The notes under the pieces are model-generated. The model searched no databases, was not told the origin of the DNA, and saw only the letters and a list, made by a program, of their open reading frames with translations. Positions 46,655 through 55,417 of a stretch of 64,000 bases of DNA are shown in pieces. The DNA is from Pirellula staleyi DSM 6068 (lineage in GTDB: Bacteria > Planctomycetota > Planctomycetia > Pirellulales > Pirellulaceae), in the NCBI GenBank assembly GCA_945875845.1, contig CAMCMB010000001.1, positions 62,001-126,000 on the forward strand. The letters run 5' to 3'. The first letter of the stretch is position 1; each line of letters opens with the position of its first letter. A program made the position numbers and the translations under genes.

Positions 46655-49600
46655 TTACTCGAAGACTTCAAGGTTATTGGGATCTCGGGCGGGGCTTAGA
46701 AAGGCGTCTGGTCCGATTCCCGCTGCTTTTGCGTTTTTAACAAGCGTCCAGACATCGCCTCCGAATTTAAGTCCGGTTTCTTTTTCGAGCAATGTCAGCA
46801 GGTATTTAGTTGGCTTCGCCGTACAGAATGGCGACTTTAACAAGTCTACCATCTCTATTTTCGTGAGAGCATCTGGCAAAGCATCAAGGGATTCAATCAA
46901 GCCGAGAAAGATCTGCTCGTTGATCTGTTTTTCCGTCCTTATCTGGATCAAGTCTTTCGCCTTTTGGGCTTCATTCTGAGGAATCCTTTTGGCCTGCGCT
47001 TTGACCCCCTCCAACAGGATCTTCAGCTCATTCTCGTCGTGGTCTTCTTGCAACCCCTTCAACAGGTATTCAAGTCCTCGAATCGCCTGTTTGACATCGA
47101 TTGCGTTTGCGAACTCCACCAAAGCTTCGCACAGGGCAGGGCGTGCTCTTTGATTCTCCGCTTTGGACTTAGCCGCCAGGATTTCTTTGAACGCAACGTC
47201 AATCTGGCCCGGTTCCATTTGGTCGGCAACGGACGGCCAAATTCGTGTAAGGGTCTCAATCGTCGTGGGATCGTCAGTGGCTCGAATCCAATCCGGGATA
47301 TTTTTAATCAGTCGATAGGTGATCGTTTTATCGCTTGGCTCGTTTCCGCGAATCATGAGTGGCGCAATCTCATTTAGACATAGTGCTTGACCCTTTTCTG
47401 CACGAAGTTGCACGGCGGTCTTCTCAACAGCTTTTGCCAAAGAGCGCATTTGAACGACATCGATTGTTTCAGTCATGGCGGTGATGAGACGACAGGCAAC
47501 CTTTGGAACGTCGACAGCAACGAATTCATCGTCTTTGAGTGTGGTGCAAATGGTGGCCAAACCGTGCGCCAATACTTGTTTCAGGAATGTTTCCTGGGTT
47601 TTGTCCAATTTATCGATGATCTTGTTGATCGCTGTTTGCCGGAGGGAGACTGAGGCATCGCGACATACGATTTCCAGCTTATCCACCCCGAATACGCTCT
47701 CGTCGGTTTCCTTTTCCAGCAACACGTCCAGCATTATATCAATCGTTTCATCGGCGATATTCTCGGGAATTTCTCCAGGTAATTGCGCTAAACTCTTCAC
47801 CAGATTCGCCACGTCGATCGGAAGAAGAGTAGGGGCCTTGAACTTGTTTTGAATGATCTGATAGGCCGCCGCAATTCTTTCCGAACGGACGGCCGTTTCC
47901 ATCCCTTGGATGCCACTGGCCATGACCTGGATCTTTCGCGAGTCATTCGTCGCTTCCATCTGAATCAGAATCAACTCCGCAGCCGCCTCAGCGGCTTCGA
48001 CCGTCAAATTTCCACCCACCGAGGCCATTGCCGACCCAAGTAATTGGATTGAATAATCTTGGTTCGCTTCTTTGAGCATCTCAAGCAGTCGGTTGAAGGC
48101 CGCGATACTATCCCGTTTCAGAAGCGGTGCTGGCAAAGCCTTGAGTCCGATGGCCAAGTGTTTCATTCCCGAGGGCGTGTCGTAATCTTTCATGACTGTG
48201 AGCAGTTTCGATTTGACCTGTTCCAAGTCTGCCTCGGCAATCTTGATCGGGTTCTCTCCTAATGATTTGGCCAGTAAGCTCAGGCTCCGGGGCCACGACT
48301 CTTTACGGATCAATTCTACTAAACGGTCGTTTGCGGTCCGCCCGTCTTGCTCGGTCAGCGTACCCTGTAAATTGCGGAGTCCCTGACAAAGTTCGAAAAT
48401 CGGATCGGCTTGGTCCGTCGCGCGCATCCCCTCCAGGAGGAGAGTGCCCCCCAGAATCGGGTTTTTCTGGCCGCAGTGAACAGCCGTAATCGACAGACAT
48501 CTCGCAATGTACTTCGATGTTTCCGAATCCTGATTCAGTTTCATCGCATTGAGGAATTCGTTCGCTCCCGTTTCGCAGTCTTTGATGTTCAGCCGTTTGA
48601 CCCCCTTGCGGCAGAGGTCACAAAGGCTCTCACGCATATTATCATGGGGATAAATCTTCATGCTTTGAATGATGAATTTAACTCCTTCCATCACTGTTGG
48701 GATTTCAACATGTTCCGGAAGCGAATTCAGACAGCCCTGAAGTGCGACAAATTCTCGGGGCTGGTTCACCATATCCTGCATCTTTCGCAGCAACAGGTCG
48801 CCAATCGTCCGGCCATCTTCCTGCGAGATTTTATTGGTGATTTGGTTGATCGCATCGCACAGTGCGGTTAAGTTGGCGGCACTTTTTGTCCGCTTCATCG
48901 CATCAATGATCTGAGCTCTCGCTTGTTGACTTTCCTCCTCAGACATCGATGCGATTGTCAAAACGAGATCCTCTTCCAACGCTTCGAGCTTTCGCGGATT
49001 CTCCTCGCCAATCATACTCTTTGACAAGATTTCCAACGCAGTGTTAGCAAACTCTTTGAACTCCTTCTCAGTGACGTTGAGGGCGACGCCGATCCGAACG
49101 GCAGCAAGCTTCAAAGATTCTGTCGACTTACTATCGTTCAACAAATACTTAATCGATTTAATAAAAACCGCACGATCCTTGTCAGCCAAACCGATAAGAG
49201 CCCGTGCCGCTTGGGGGGCGCGATTGATCAGACGATTCGCGTTGTCCTCTTTCAATGCGTTTGCTATTAGGTACTCACGCCGGGGTCCGTAGCCGTAGTG
49301 TTCTCGCTGAGCGCTTGCGATTTGCCAAAAGGCGTCGATTTCATTTCTTTCCAACGGTCCGGGCTCATTGCTTATACGATTCAACAAGCTGGTGGCATAT
49401 GTGTCCTCGACCTTGGTTTTGGCCGACTGTGCTTCTTTCTGAGCTTTCCATGCGAATCCAAAAGCAATCAACGCCACTGCCGCCAATGTCATGGCACCGA
49501 TTGACTGCCACCTTAATCGACGTGCGGAAGCAGCATGCTCGCTAGCCCGTTGCTTCTCACTCTCGGCGAGCTTCGTAAGAGTTTGGATCTCGCGCGCCTG

Positions 49601-51496
49601 GCGTTCGGCTTCTTCACGCTTTCCCCGATCTCGCAGTTCCAGACTCGCCGACAGAAACTCTCGCTCTTCCTGCGTCAAATCGGATTCAGGAAACTGAGAC
49701 CACTCCTCTGCTTCCGCCAACCGTATCCCTTGATACAGATAATTGGAGTCCCGACTGGAACCGCTCCATTCCGCCGCCGCTTCCGTTAAACGATGCTGCG
49801 TCCGCATCGACTCTCGTTCCGATTCAATCCACGTGCGCAGTTTGGACCAAGAGCGAATCAGTGCTTCGTGCGAGACCTCAACGAACGAATCCTTCTCGAC
49901 CGTGATTAACCTCACATTCGATAGTCGATTAATGATGGGTGAAATTACGTTGGCGTCCCCAAGCTGACTCATCGGAACCCTGCGCTTGGTGTCTTCGCTT
50001 CCTTCACCCGGTTGCGTCAGTCGCAAGAAGATCCGGCGACAGGTCTCTTGCTCGGCAGGACTCATGGCATCGAAAGTCGCATTCGCCTGCTGTTCGAGCG
50101 CCCCTTCCAAGCCCCCGATCGCCTTATAGGCGGCAATCGTCAGGCAGCGTCCTTCCCGTCGTTCCCAGAGCTCCTGCAAGGCATGCTGTAGCAGCGGCAA
50201 TGCGCCCGGCTGATTCTCAATTTCATGCAGTAGCATTTCGGTTAAACCACGTTCCAGTTCGAGCCCCACTAACCGAGCCGGTCGCTCAATGACTTCGCGC
50301 AGTTCGACCTCCGTCATGGGGCCGACCAATTCCTGGTGATCGGTTACCGCAGCAGCCAGTTGGGGATACGAAGCACATTTGCTGTAGAAATCGGCTCGCA
50401 TCGTCAGCACGACGATCGTTTTTCCTCCCGCGATTCCGGCTGCGTAAATCAAATTGTTGATGAATGCCTTTCGACGAGAGTCGGTGGAACTGATTTTGGA
50501 GACATCACGAAATGACCGACTCGCTCGACTACTCGTCACGTCGTCCGAATGCAGTGTAAAAACTTCTTCGAACTGATCAATTAACAAAACGATGCGTTGC
50601 GATTCGTCGGCTCCCCCGAGGGCCACGCGCGTCGCGAGATGCAATCGGTTCTCGTCCGACTCCATGTGCGTGATCAGATCCCCGACGTCATCGAAACGAG
50701 AACCGATCTTGGGATCACCGGTCAGTGCAACCGCTAGGCTTTCCAAAGGATCATTTCCCGGCCTGAAAATAATGATTGGCCAGTTTTCACTCCCTTCGAG
50801 CTTCCCATTTCGCAAGGCGGGAACGAGTCCCGCGCGCGCCAAAGACGATTTGCCGCTACCCGAGTCACCAACGATCGCCAGGAACCGATTTTCTCGCAGC
50901 GTTCCAGCGCCATCGAAGCCTTTGGTAGCCCGCAGTGCATTTAACATCCATTCGATACGGCCTTCACGACCGAAGAAGAACGATGCATGTTCGGGCTGGA
51001 AAGCCTGCAACCCCCGGTAAGGACATTGACCTTCATAAACAGCTCGACCCGGCGGAAGACCGGGAGGCAATCCCAGGATGCCGCTCTTCAGGCGATGATA
51101 GGCGTCTTCTTCATCGAGCGATTTGCGAAACTCGACCCAGGTCGAATTGAGAAGGAAGGCCGGCAATCGGCTTCGTTCTTCGCGAGTTCCACCAGGTAGC
51201 AACACAGGAATCACGCGAAAGTTTCCATCGCTCTGGCCAGTACGTCTCGCAATGGCCGCGCGAATCTCTTCATTCTGCCAGGGGCCAACACCGCTCGAAC
51301 CCAAAAACACCGCAACACATCCCGAATCTGCCAACGCCTGCTCCAGCGCCGTTTGGCTCGATTCGCCCGGGATCAATTGCCACTTGTCGAACCACGCTTC
51401 AAGCCCCTCGGATTTCAAGCGCCGCGCCAACTCTTCTACCAACGATACGTCATTACTGTTGTATGACACAAAGACATGAAACAGCCTGCTTGACAT
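46655..51496 (-). CDS. TIR - nSTAND1 NTPase - membrane - helical repeat protein
   Basis: A 1613-residue signal-transducing ATPase. Residues 1-125 are a TIR domain (HVFVSYNSNDVSLVEELARR; GPWQNEE with a candidate catalytic glutamate at 76-77). Residues 155-550 are an nSTAND1-type NTPase: CPYRGLQAFQPEHASFFFGR at 158-177, Walker A GDSGSGKSS at 210-218, Walker B VLLIDQFEE around 303-311, then a winged-helix-like part ending in VSHEALIRSWSKLRTW. A charged coiled coil (620-660) leads to one membrane helix (about 661-683). The remaining 930 residues are all-alpha, with recurring helical pairs like HEAT/ARM repeats, the expected sensor. Such proteins sense a trigger, oligomerise and activate the TIR. 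The family role in anti-phage defence is known; this protein's trigger is not. Confidence 0.9.
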   Translation of the reverse strand: MSSRLFHVFVSYNSNDVSLVEELARRLKSEGLEAWFDKWQLIPGESSQTALEQALADSGCVAVFLGSSGVGPWQNEEIRAAIARRTGQSDGNFRVIPVLLPGGTREERSRLPAFLLNSTWVEFRKSLDEEDAYHRLKSGILGLPPGLPPGRAVYEGQCPYRGLQAFQPEHASFFFGREGRIEWMLNALRATKGFDGAGTLRENRFLAIVGDSGSGKSSLARAGLVPALRNGKLEGSENWPIIIFRPGNDPLESLAVALTGDPKIGSRFDDVGDLITHMESDENRLHLATRVALGGADESQRIVLLIDQFEEVFTLHSDDVTSSRASRSFRDVSKISSTDSRRKAFINNLIYAAGIAGGKTIVVLTMRADFYSKCASYPQLAAAVTDHQELVGPMTEVELREVIERPARLVGLELERGLTEMLLHEIENQPGALPLLQHALQELWERREGRCLTIAAYKAIGGLEGALEQQANATFDAMSPAEQETCRRIFLRLTQPGEGSEDTKRRVPMSQLGDANVISPIINRLSNVRLITVEKDSFVEVSHEALIRSWSKLRTWIESERESMRTQHRLTEAAAEWSGSSRDSNYLYQGIRLAEAEEWSQFPESDLTQEEREFLSASLELRDRGKREEAERQAREIQTLTKLAESEKQRASEHAASARRLRWQSIGAMTLAAVALIAFGFAWKAQKEAQSAKTKVEDTYATSLLNRISNEPGPLERNEIDAFWQIASAQREHYGYGPRREYLIANALKEDNANRLINRAPQAARALIGLADKDRAVFIKSIKYLLNDSKSTESLKLAAVRIGVALNVTEKEFKEFANTALEILSKSMIGEENPRKLEALEEDLVLTIASMSEEESQQARAQIIDAMKRTKSAANLTALCDAINQITNKISQEDGRTIGDLLLRKMQDMVNQPREFVALQGCLNSLPEHVEIPTVMEGVKFIIQSMKIYPHDNMRESLCDLCRKGVKRLNIKDCETGANEFLNAMKLNQDSETSKYIARCLSITAVHCGQKNPILGGTLLLEGMRATDQADPIFELCQGLRNLQGTLTEQDGRTANDRLVELIRKESWPRSLSLLAKSLGENPIKIAEADLEQVKSKLLTVMKDYDTPSGMKHLAIGLKALPAPLLKRDSIAAFNRLLEMLKEANQDYSIQLLGSAMASVGGNLTVEAAEAAAELILIQMEATNDSRKIQVMASGIQGMETAVRSERIAAAYQIIQNKFKAPTLLPIDVANLVKSLAQLPGEIPENIADETIDIMLDVLLEKETDESVFGVDKLEIVCRDASVSLRQTAINKIIDKLDKTQETFLKQVLAHGLATICTTLKDDEFVAVDVPKVACRLITAMTETIDVVQMRSLAKAVEKTAVQLRAEKGQALCLNEIAPLMIRGNEPSDKTITYRLIKNIPDWIRATDDPTTIETLTRIWPSVADQMEPGQIDVAFKEILAAKSKAENQRARPALCEALVEFANAIDVKQAIRGLEYLLKGLQEDHDENELKILLEGVKAQAKRIPQNEAQKAKDLIQIRTEKQINEQIFLGLIESLDALPDALTKIEMVDLLKSPFCTAKPTKYLLTLLEKETGLKFGGDVWTLVKNAKAAGIGPDAFLSPARDPNNLEVFE

Positions 51497-51541
51497 GAGG
51501 AAATCCGTTAAAGTTACACGCGATTGCTGGGGGCGTGCGCG

Positions 51542-52123
51542 TCAGGTTAGGAGGTCGCGAAACAAGAGACGGTATTGCAGATCCTGGGAAAGGCGTGTCT
51601 TGAGGTCCGCCGGGGCGTTCGGAAGATTGTTGGGAGTCCAGTTTTGCCAGAGAATTCGCGCGGCACCTTCTGTACTTGCCACGGGGAAGACAGGTATCGC
51701 GTCGCGTTTGCTAAAGATGTCCCACTCTTCTAACAGGCCCTCCATCCCTCCGATGAAAAAGCCTGCATCGAACGGAGTCGAGTGAATCATCTCGGTCCGC
51801 ATGAGTGTGAGGCTCGGGTCTCGACCTGCCGGATCCTCCCGTGTCCACCTCAAGTTGCGGAACTTTTTGGCGACGTCTGGAATTTTTTTCTCGAAGTAAC
51901 TCGACTGATAGATAATGACGTTGTCCGTAGCATTCAGTTCTCGCGCGGCGTGCTCGACCAGGGGCGAGATCGCGGGGTGACCGCCAAAGACGAGCATGCG
52001 GTCGCGAACCGTCTCGGCGACAAGAGCCCGGATCGCCTCGCGAATCGCCACAGGTTCCGGCACGAAGCGATGGAGTTCTCGTTCCGGCACGCTCCCCGAG
52101 AGAAAGATTGCGCCTTTATTCAT
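51542..52123 (-). CDS. SLOG domain protein (SLOG cluster 3-like)
   Basis: A 193-residue Rossmann-like protein. It starts AIFLSGSVPERE and has the signature LVFGGHPAISPLVEHAARE near 44-62, both typical of the SLOG cluster 3 family related to LOG, TRPM and Smf/DprA nucleotide-binding domains. Such domains are predicted to bind or process nucleotide or NAD-derived signals and are often next to TIR or other effector genes. The C-terminal half (MEGLLEEWDIFSKRDAIPVFPVA) is also family-like. The gene overlaps the upstream TIR gene by 8 bases and is 45 bases before the TIR-nSTAND gene, a tight conflict-system arrangement. Confidence 0.82.
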   Translation of the reverse strand: MNKGAIFLSGSVPERELHRFVPEPVAIREAIRALVAETVRDRMLVFGGHPAISPLVEHAARELNATDNVIIYQSSYFEKKIPDVAKKFRNLRWTREDPAGRDPSLTLMRTEMIHSTPFDAGFFIGGMEGLLEEWDIFSKRDAIPVFPVASTEGAARILWQNWTPNNLPNAPADLKTRLSQDLQYRLLFRDLLT

Positions 52124-53330
52124 TGGGTTTCAGCCAGTTATTGAGGAGTTCGGTTCGTAGCGTCTTGAGCTGGACATGATCGTTGAGCCAGCCAAGCTGA
52201 CTCACTCGATTCTCCATGATACCCAAGCCGTCATAAAGAATCCTATAACCTCCAAAGTCACTCACTGGTATTTCGCCTGTTTTCAATTTTTGCTCGCATT
52301 CGTAGATGACCGAGGAATCGGGCAGGCCCATGATTGGAAAAGCTGTCGAGATGACCTTGCCGTTCCGCAGAATCTCCACGGGACCTGCTGGATGAATGTT
52401 GACATCCAGTTTGAATCGAGACGCCTCGGCTCGAAGATACGATATCACTCGAATTCGTCGGGCGCCGAGCGATCGGATCCTTGCCTGTTCAGCCAAATCA
52501 GCAATTTGTTCGAGCGCTTCAGCTTTGAGTGTCGCATCGAGACCGATCGTCTTGTTCCGATCATGAAAGCGGTCCGGCTCCAAGGCGTAGCGGAAACTGA
52601 ATTCCGTACCGGGAGTGGCCAAAAGTTTGTAGCCGGAGGGTTCGGACGCGTCGGGAACCGTCCAAGCCAATTGGAGAACCCCCAGCCCCAACTGGTTCAC
52701 CAGGTCCAGTTCTTCGTGGACCCAAACCGATTGAAGAGCGTTTGGACTATCGAGAAGAATAACTAGGTCGATATTCGCCAATCGCTCGTGCAGCACGTCC
52801 TGGAACGGAACCCCGCGTTCGACCGAGGCCGTGTCGAGAAAAACTTGATAACCCCTATCGAACAGCGTGTGCGCCAGTTGCTTGGCAATACCGGCTGAGT
52901 CGCTACGTTTATAGCTAATAAAGGCTTGGCGAAGGTCACGCGTCAGGCCGAACGCCTTCAAAACGTCACCCGTCAAGCGAGAATCGTCCCACTCGATGCC
53001 GTTGACGGACTGCAACCTCTTAGGAATCTGCTGGCCAAATGTGTTCAGGCTGGCGACAAGCGGCAATGTCGTCACACCCATGGACAATAGCGAATCGAGA
53101 GTGGCCAAGTGATCCCTCTCGTCGAGAAACCCGGGGTCGCCGCCATACCACAGTCCAACGATGCTGCACTTGGAGTTTAGCCGCGATCGCTCCGCTACTC
53201 CGAGAACTGCCAAGTCCGAAGTCGGATCGAGATTGAGATCGCAGAACCCGTCGTATAATTCTCGACGGAGGCGATTTCCAAACCGATTCGCGTTCGGACC
53301 CAGCGCGATCAATTGATAATGAAGTGACAC
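52116..53330 (-). CDS. TIR domain protein with N-terminal alpha/beta domain
   Basis: A 404-residue protein starting at GTG 53330. Residues 1-130 form an alpha/beta domain with HYQLIALGPNA and IVGLWYGGDPG, which may be a degenerate second TIR or a ligand domain. Residues 133-225 are a TIR domain: RQAFISYKRSDSAGIAKQLA, YQVFLDTASVERG, and SVWVHEELDLV with the candidate catalytic E206/E207. The C-terminal 180 residues are predicted alpha/beta without a family I recognise. The start lies 3 bases beyond the AGE-like gene stop, and its end overlaps the SLOG gene, so it is translationally coupled on both sides. Confidence 0.82.
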   Translation of the reverse strand: MSLHYQLIALGPNANRFGNRLRRELYDGFCDLNLDPTSDLAVLGVAERSRLNSKCSIVGLWYGGDPGFLDERDHLATLDSLLSMGVTTLPLVASLNTFGQQIPKRLQSVNGIEWDDSRLTGDVLKAFGLTRDLRQAFISYKRSDSAGIAKQLAHTLFDRGYQVFLDTASVERGVPFQDVLHERLANIDLVILLDSPNALQSVWVHEELDLVNQLGLGVLQLAWTVPDASEPSGYKLLATPGTEFSFRYALEPDRFHDRNKTIGLDATLKAEALEQIADLAEQARIRSLGARRIRVISYLRAEASRFKLDVNIHPAGPVEILRNGKVISTAFPIMGLPDSSVIYECEQKLKTGEIPVSDFGGYRILYDGLGIMENRVSQLGWLNDHVQLKTLRTELLNNWLKPNE

Positions 53331-53333
53331 GTT

Positions 53334-55319
53334 TTACAAACCTGCGGCCCTCTTGTTTTTCTCATTTCGCTCTAGGGTAGGGCACAACTCGACGATGATG
53401 TCGGCCCCAAGATCCGACGGATCCAAGGCGATCTGGAATTGATCGCGAGCGAAGCCCGTTCGGCGCACTCCGTTGACCACGACTCCAACGACCTCAAGAT
53501 CTCCCGGCGCGAAGAAATCGGGCAGCACATTGATCGACCGCTGCAAACTGTTGACGTGAGGTTTGAAGTGCATGCAGAAGACATTGTCCCCCAAACGTTC
53601 CCGATACGAGAATGCGCGGTTATAAGTATGAGCGAGATAGTTTAGCTCAAACGAGTGGTAACCCGCGACGGAGTGCCCACCCTTGCTCCCATAGTTCCCG
53701 GCGATGATCGGCAGGCCGTTCTCGGTGACTCGGAAAAAGACGCCCGATCGCTCTTGATCGATGAAAAAGAGATTCCAGAAGGTCTCCATCTCTCGGGCGA
53801 GTTGAAGATACTCGGGATCGCCGGTGTAGCCTTGCATAATCAAGAACGCCAGAATCGCTTGCTCTTGCTGCCAGAAATCTTTCGTGTTTCCCCACGCAAA
53901 CTCCACCGGCCTGCCGTCTTTCGGCTCCCGCTCGACCGCGTCGAAGCAACCGCTACGGAACTGATCAATTCCGACCTTGGCCATGCTTTTACCCAAGCGG
54001 TCTGCCAATGCCATCATTTTATCGGCCTGTGCCTGCTTTCCTTGGGCTTTGTAGAGATGCGCGACTCGCGTCAGGTTCCAGGAAATCTTTAAATTGTGCC
54101 CGACCACGCCACGATTCTGCTGCCAGCCAAACCCGTGATCCGGTTTCCATTGCTTGTCAAACCGCTCGTTCACGTAGGGGATCGTCGAATCGGGGTCTGG
54201 AAATTTATCAGCGATCAGGTTGGATGTCCTGCTGACGATATCCAGACAGAGTTCGCGGAATTCGGCCAGTTCTGTTTCCAACCCGATTGGAAGAGGGTCG
54301 AGCGCCAAGACGACGTTGATCAAGTACGCGGGCAAGTGATCGCCAACCGAGTTCCAGTTCTTTCGCGACTGGTTCGCGCCCAATGTCGGACTGTGGGGGC
54401 TGAACGTCGTGTAATCGATGTGTGAAAAATAGCCGCCATCTTCCGAAGAATGGTCACGATAGAACTGCTCGAACGTCGCGACGGTTCTTCGGATGTCAAA
54501 TAGTACGTCCCGGTCTGCGGAAATCCGATAAAACTGGGCAAGTCCCGCCAAGGCGTAGATTTGCTCGTAGAGCGGGATTGAGCCGACATCGTCGGGGTTC
54601 TCCGATGGGATAATGAGCGTCGTGCCATACTTTCCTTTACGCCGACCAAAAGCCCAGAAACAAAACCGGCCGTCGGCGCTCAGGCTCCGGAAGGCATCTC
54701 GCTGAAATTCAACACCTGCCTTGGCGGCCATGTAGAAACGGATGTCGCCCGACATCAGATAGGCCGAAGAGAGGCCGTAAATAAATCGTGACAGAGTTGC
54801 CATTTCCTGAATGTTGTCGTCGGTTTCCAGCCCGAGAATATTCAGATTGGTCCGATAGAAGGCCGCGAAGTCATCGACTTGGTAGGACCGCTTGTCATGG
54901 AACAGGTCGTCTAGCCACTTGTCGCCCAGCGCACAGATTTGCGTTATCCACCAATGCGTGTGCTCGAACAGGAGGTAGCCGAGTTGTGAGTGGAGGACGT
55001 ACAACGTCTTAACATCAAACCACTCATGACCGCCGTGCGTCTGGTAGATTCCCTCGGCGACGACAAGCTTGCCGGGGATCACGTACTTTTCCACTTTTTG
55101 GCCATTGCCGCTAGCATCGCTCCCGACAGGATCTGGATATCGATCGCGATTCAGACGGTCGAGATTCTGCAAGGCTGAAAAGTTCGTGGTGTCCGAGACG
55201 AACGCCTTGATCACATCGCCGCCACGAGTCCGGATGGTGAACGAAGGGGTCGTTGATTTCGTATCGAGGTCACCCGCAATCCCCATGACCGTGAGCGTCT
55301 GCGTGAAGTTGGTTAGCAC
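53334..55319 (-). CDS. AGE-fold (N-acylglucosamine 2-epimerase-like) protein
   Basis: A 661-residue protein. The first 125 residues are beta-rich. Residues about 130-590 have the helical pairs of an (alpha/alpha)6 barrel of the AGE type, with recurrent motifs GGYFSHIDY, WNSVGDHLPAYLIN, HNLKISWNLTRVAHLY and WQQEQAILAFLIMQGYTGD. C-terminal YGSKGGHSVAGYHSFELNYLAHTY carries a likely active-site histidine. The last 60 residues are a small beta domain. AGE-fold proteins isomerise or epimerise sugars, but many members have other substrates. There is no signal peptide, so it is cytosolic. The start is GTG at 55319 with AAGGAA about 8 bases upstream. It lies 98 bases after the GH13 gene and 3 bases before the TIR gene. 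Confidence 0.78.
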   Translation of the reverse strand: MLTNFTQTLTVMGIAGDLDTKSTTPSFTIRTRGGDVIKAFVSDTTNFSALQNLDRLNRDRYPDPVGSDASGNGQKVEKYVIPGKLVVAEGIYQTHGGHEWFDVKTLYVLHSQLGYLLFEHTHWWITQICALGDKWLDDLFHDKRSYQVDDFAAFYRTNLNILGLETDDNIQEMATLSRFIYGLSSAYLMSGDIRFYMAAKAGVEFQRDAFRSLSADGRFCFWAFGRRKGKYGTTLIIPSENPDDVGSIPLYEQIYALAGLAQFYRISADRDVLFDIRRTVATFEQFYRDHSSEDGGYFSHIDYTTFSPHSPTLGANQSRKNWNSVGDHLPAYLINVVLALDPLPIGLETELAEFRELCLDIVSRTSNLIADKFPDPDSTIPYVNERFDKQWKPDHGFGWQQNRGVVGHNLKISWNLTRVAHLYKAQGKQAQADKMMALADRLGKSMAKVGIDQFRSGCFDAVEREPKDGRPVEFAWGNTKDFWQQEQAILAFLIMQGYTGDPEYLQLAREMETFWNLFFIDQERSGVFFRVTENGLPIIAGNYGSKGGHSVAGYHSFELNYLAHTYNRAFSYRERLGDNVFCMHFKPHVNSLQRSINVLPDFFAPGDLEVVGVVVNGVRRTGFARDQFQIALDPSDLGADIIVELCPTLERNEKNKRAAGL

Positions 55320-55417
55320 TGATAAATTCCTTAAGATGTTTGAGGTTCAATGAACGATATTACCTAAATTACCTAACCAGAGGGTACCGCTGCACCCGTT
55401 GGATGAGTCTGGCAGCC

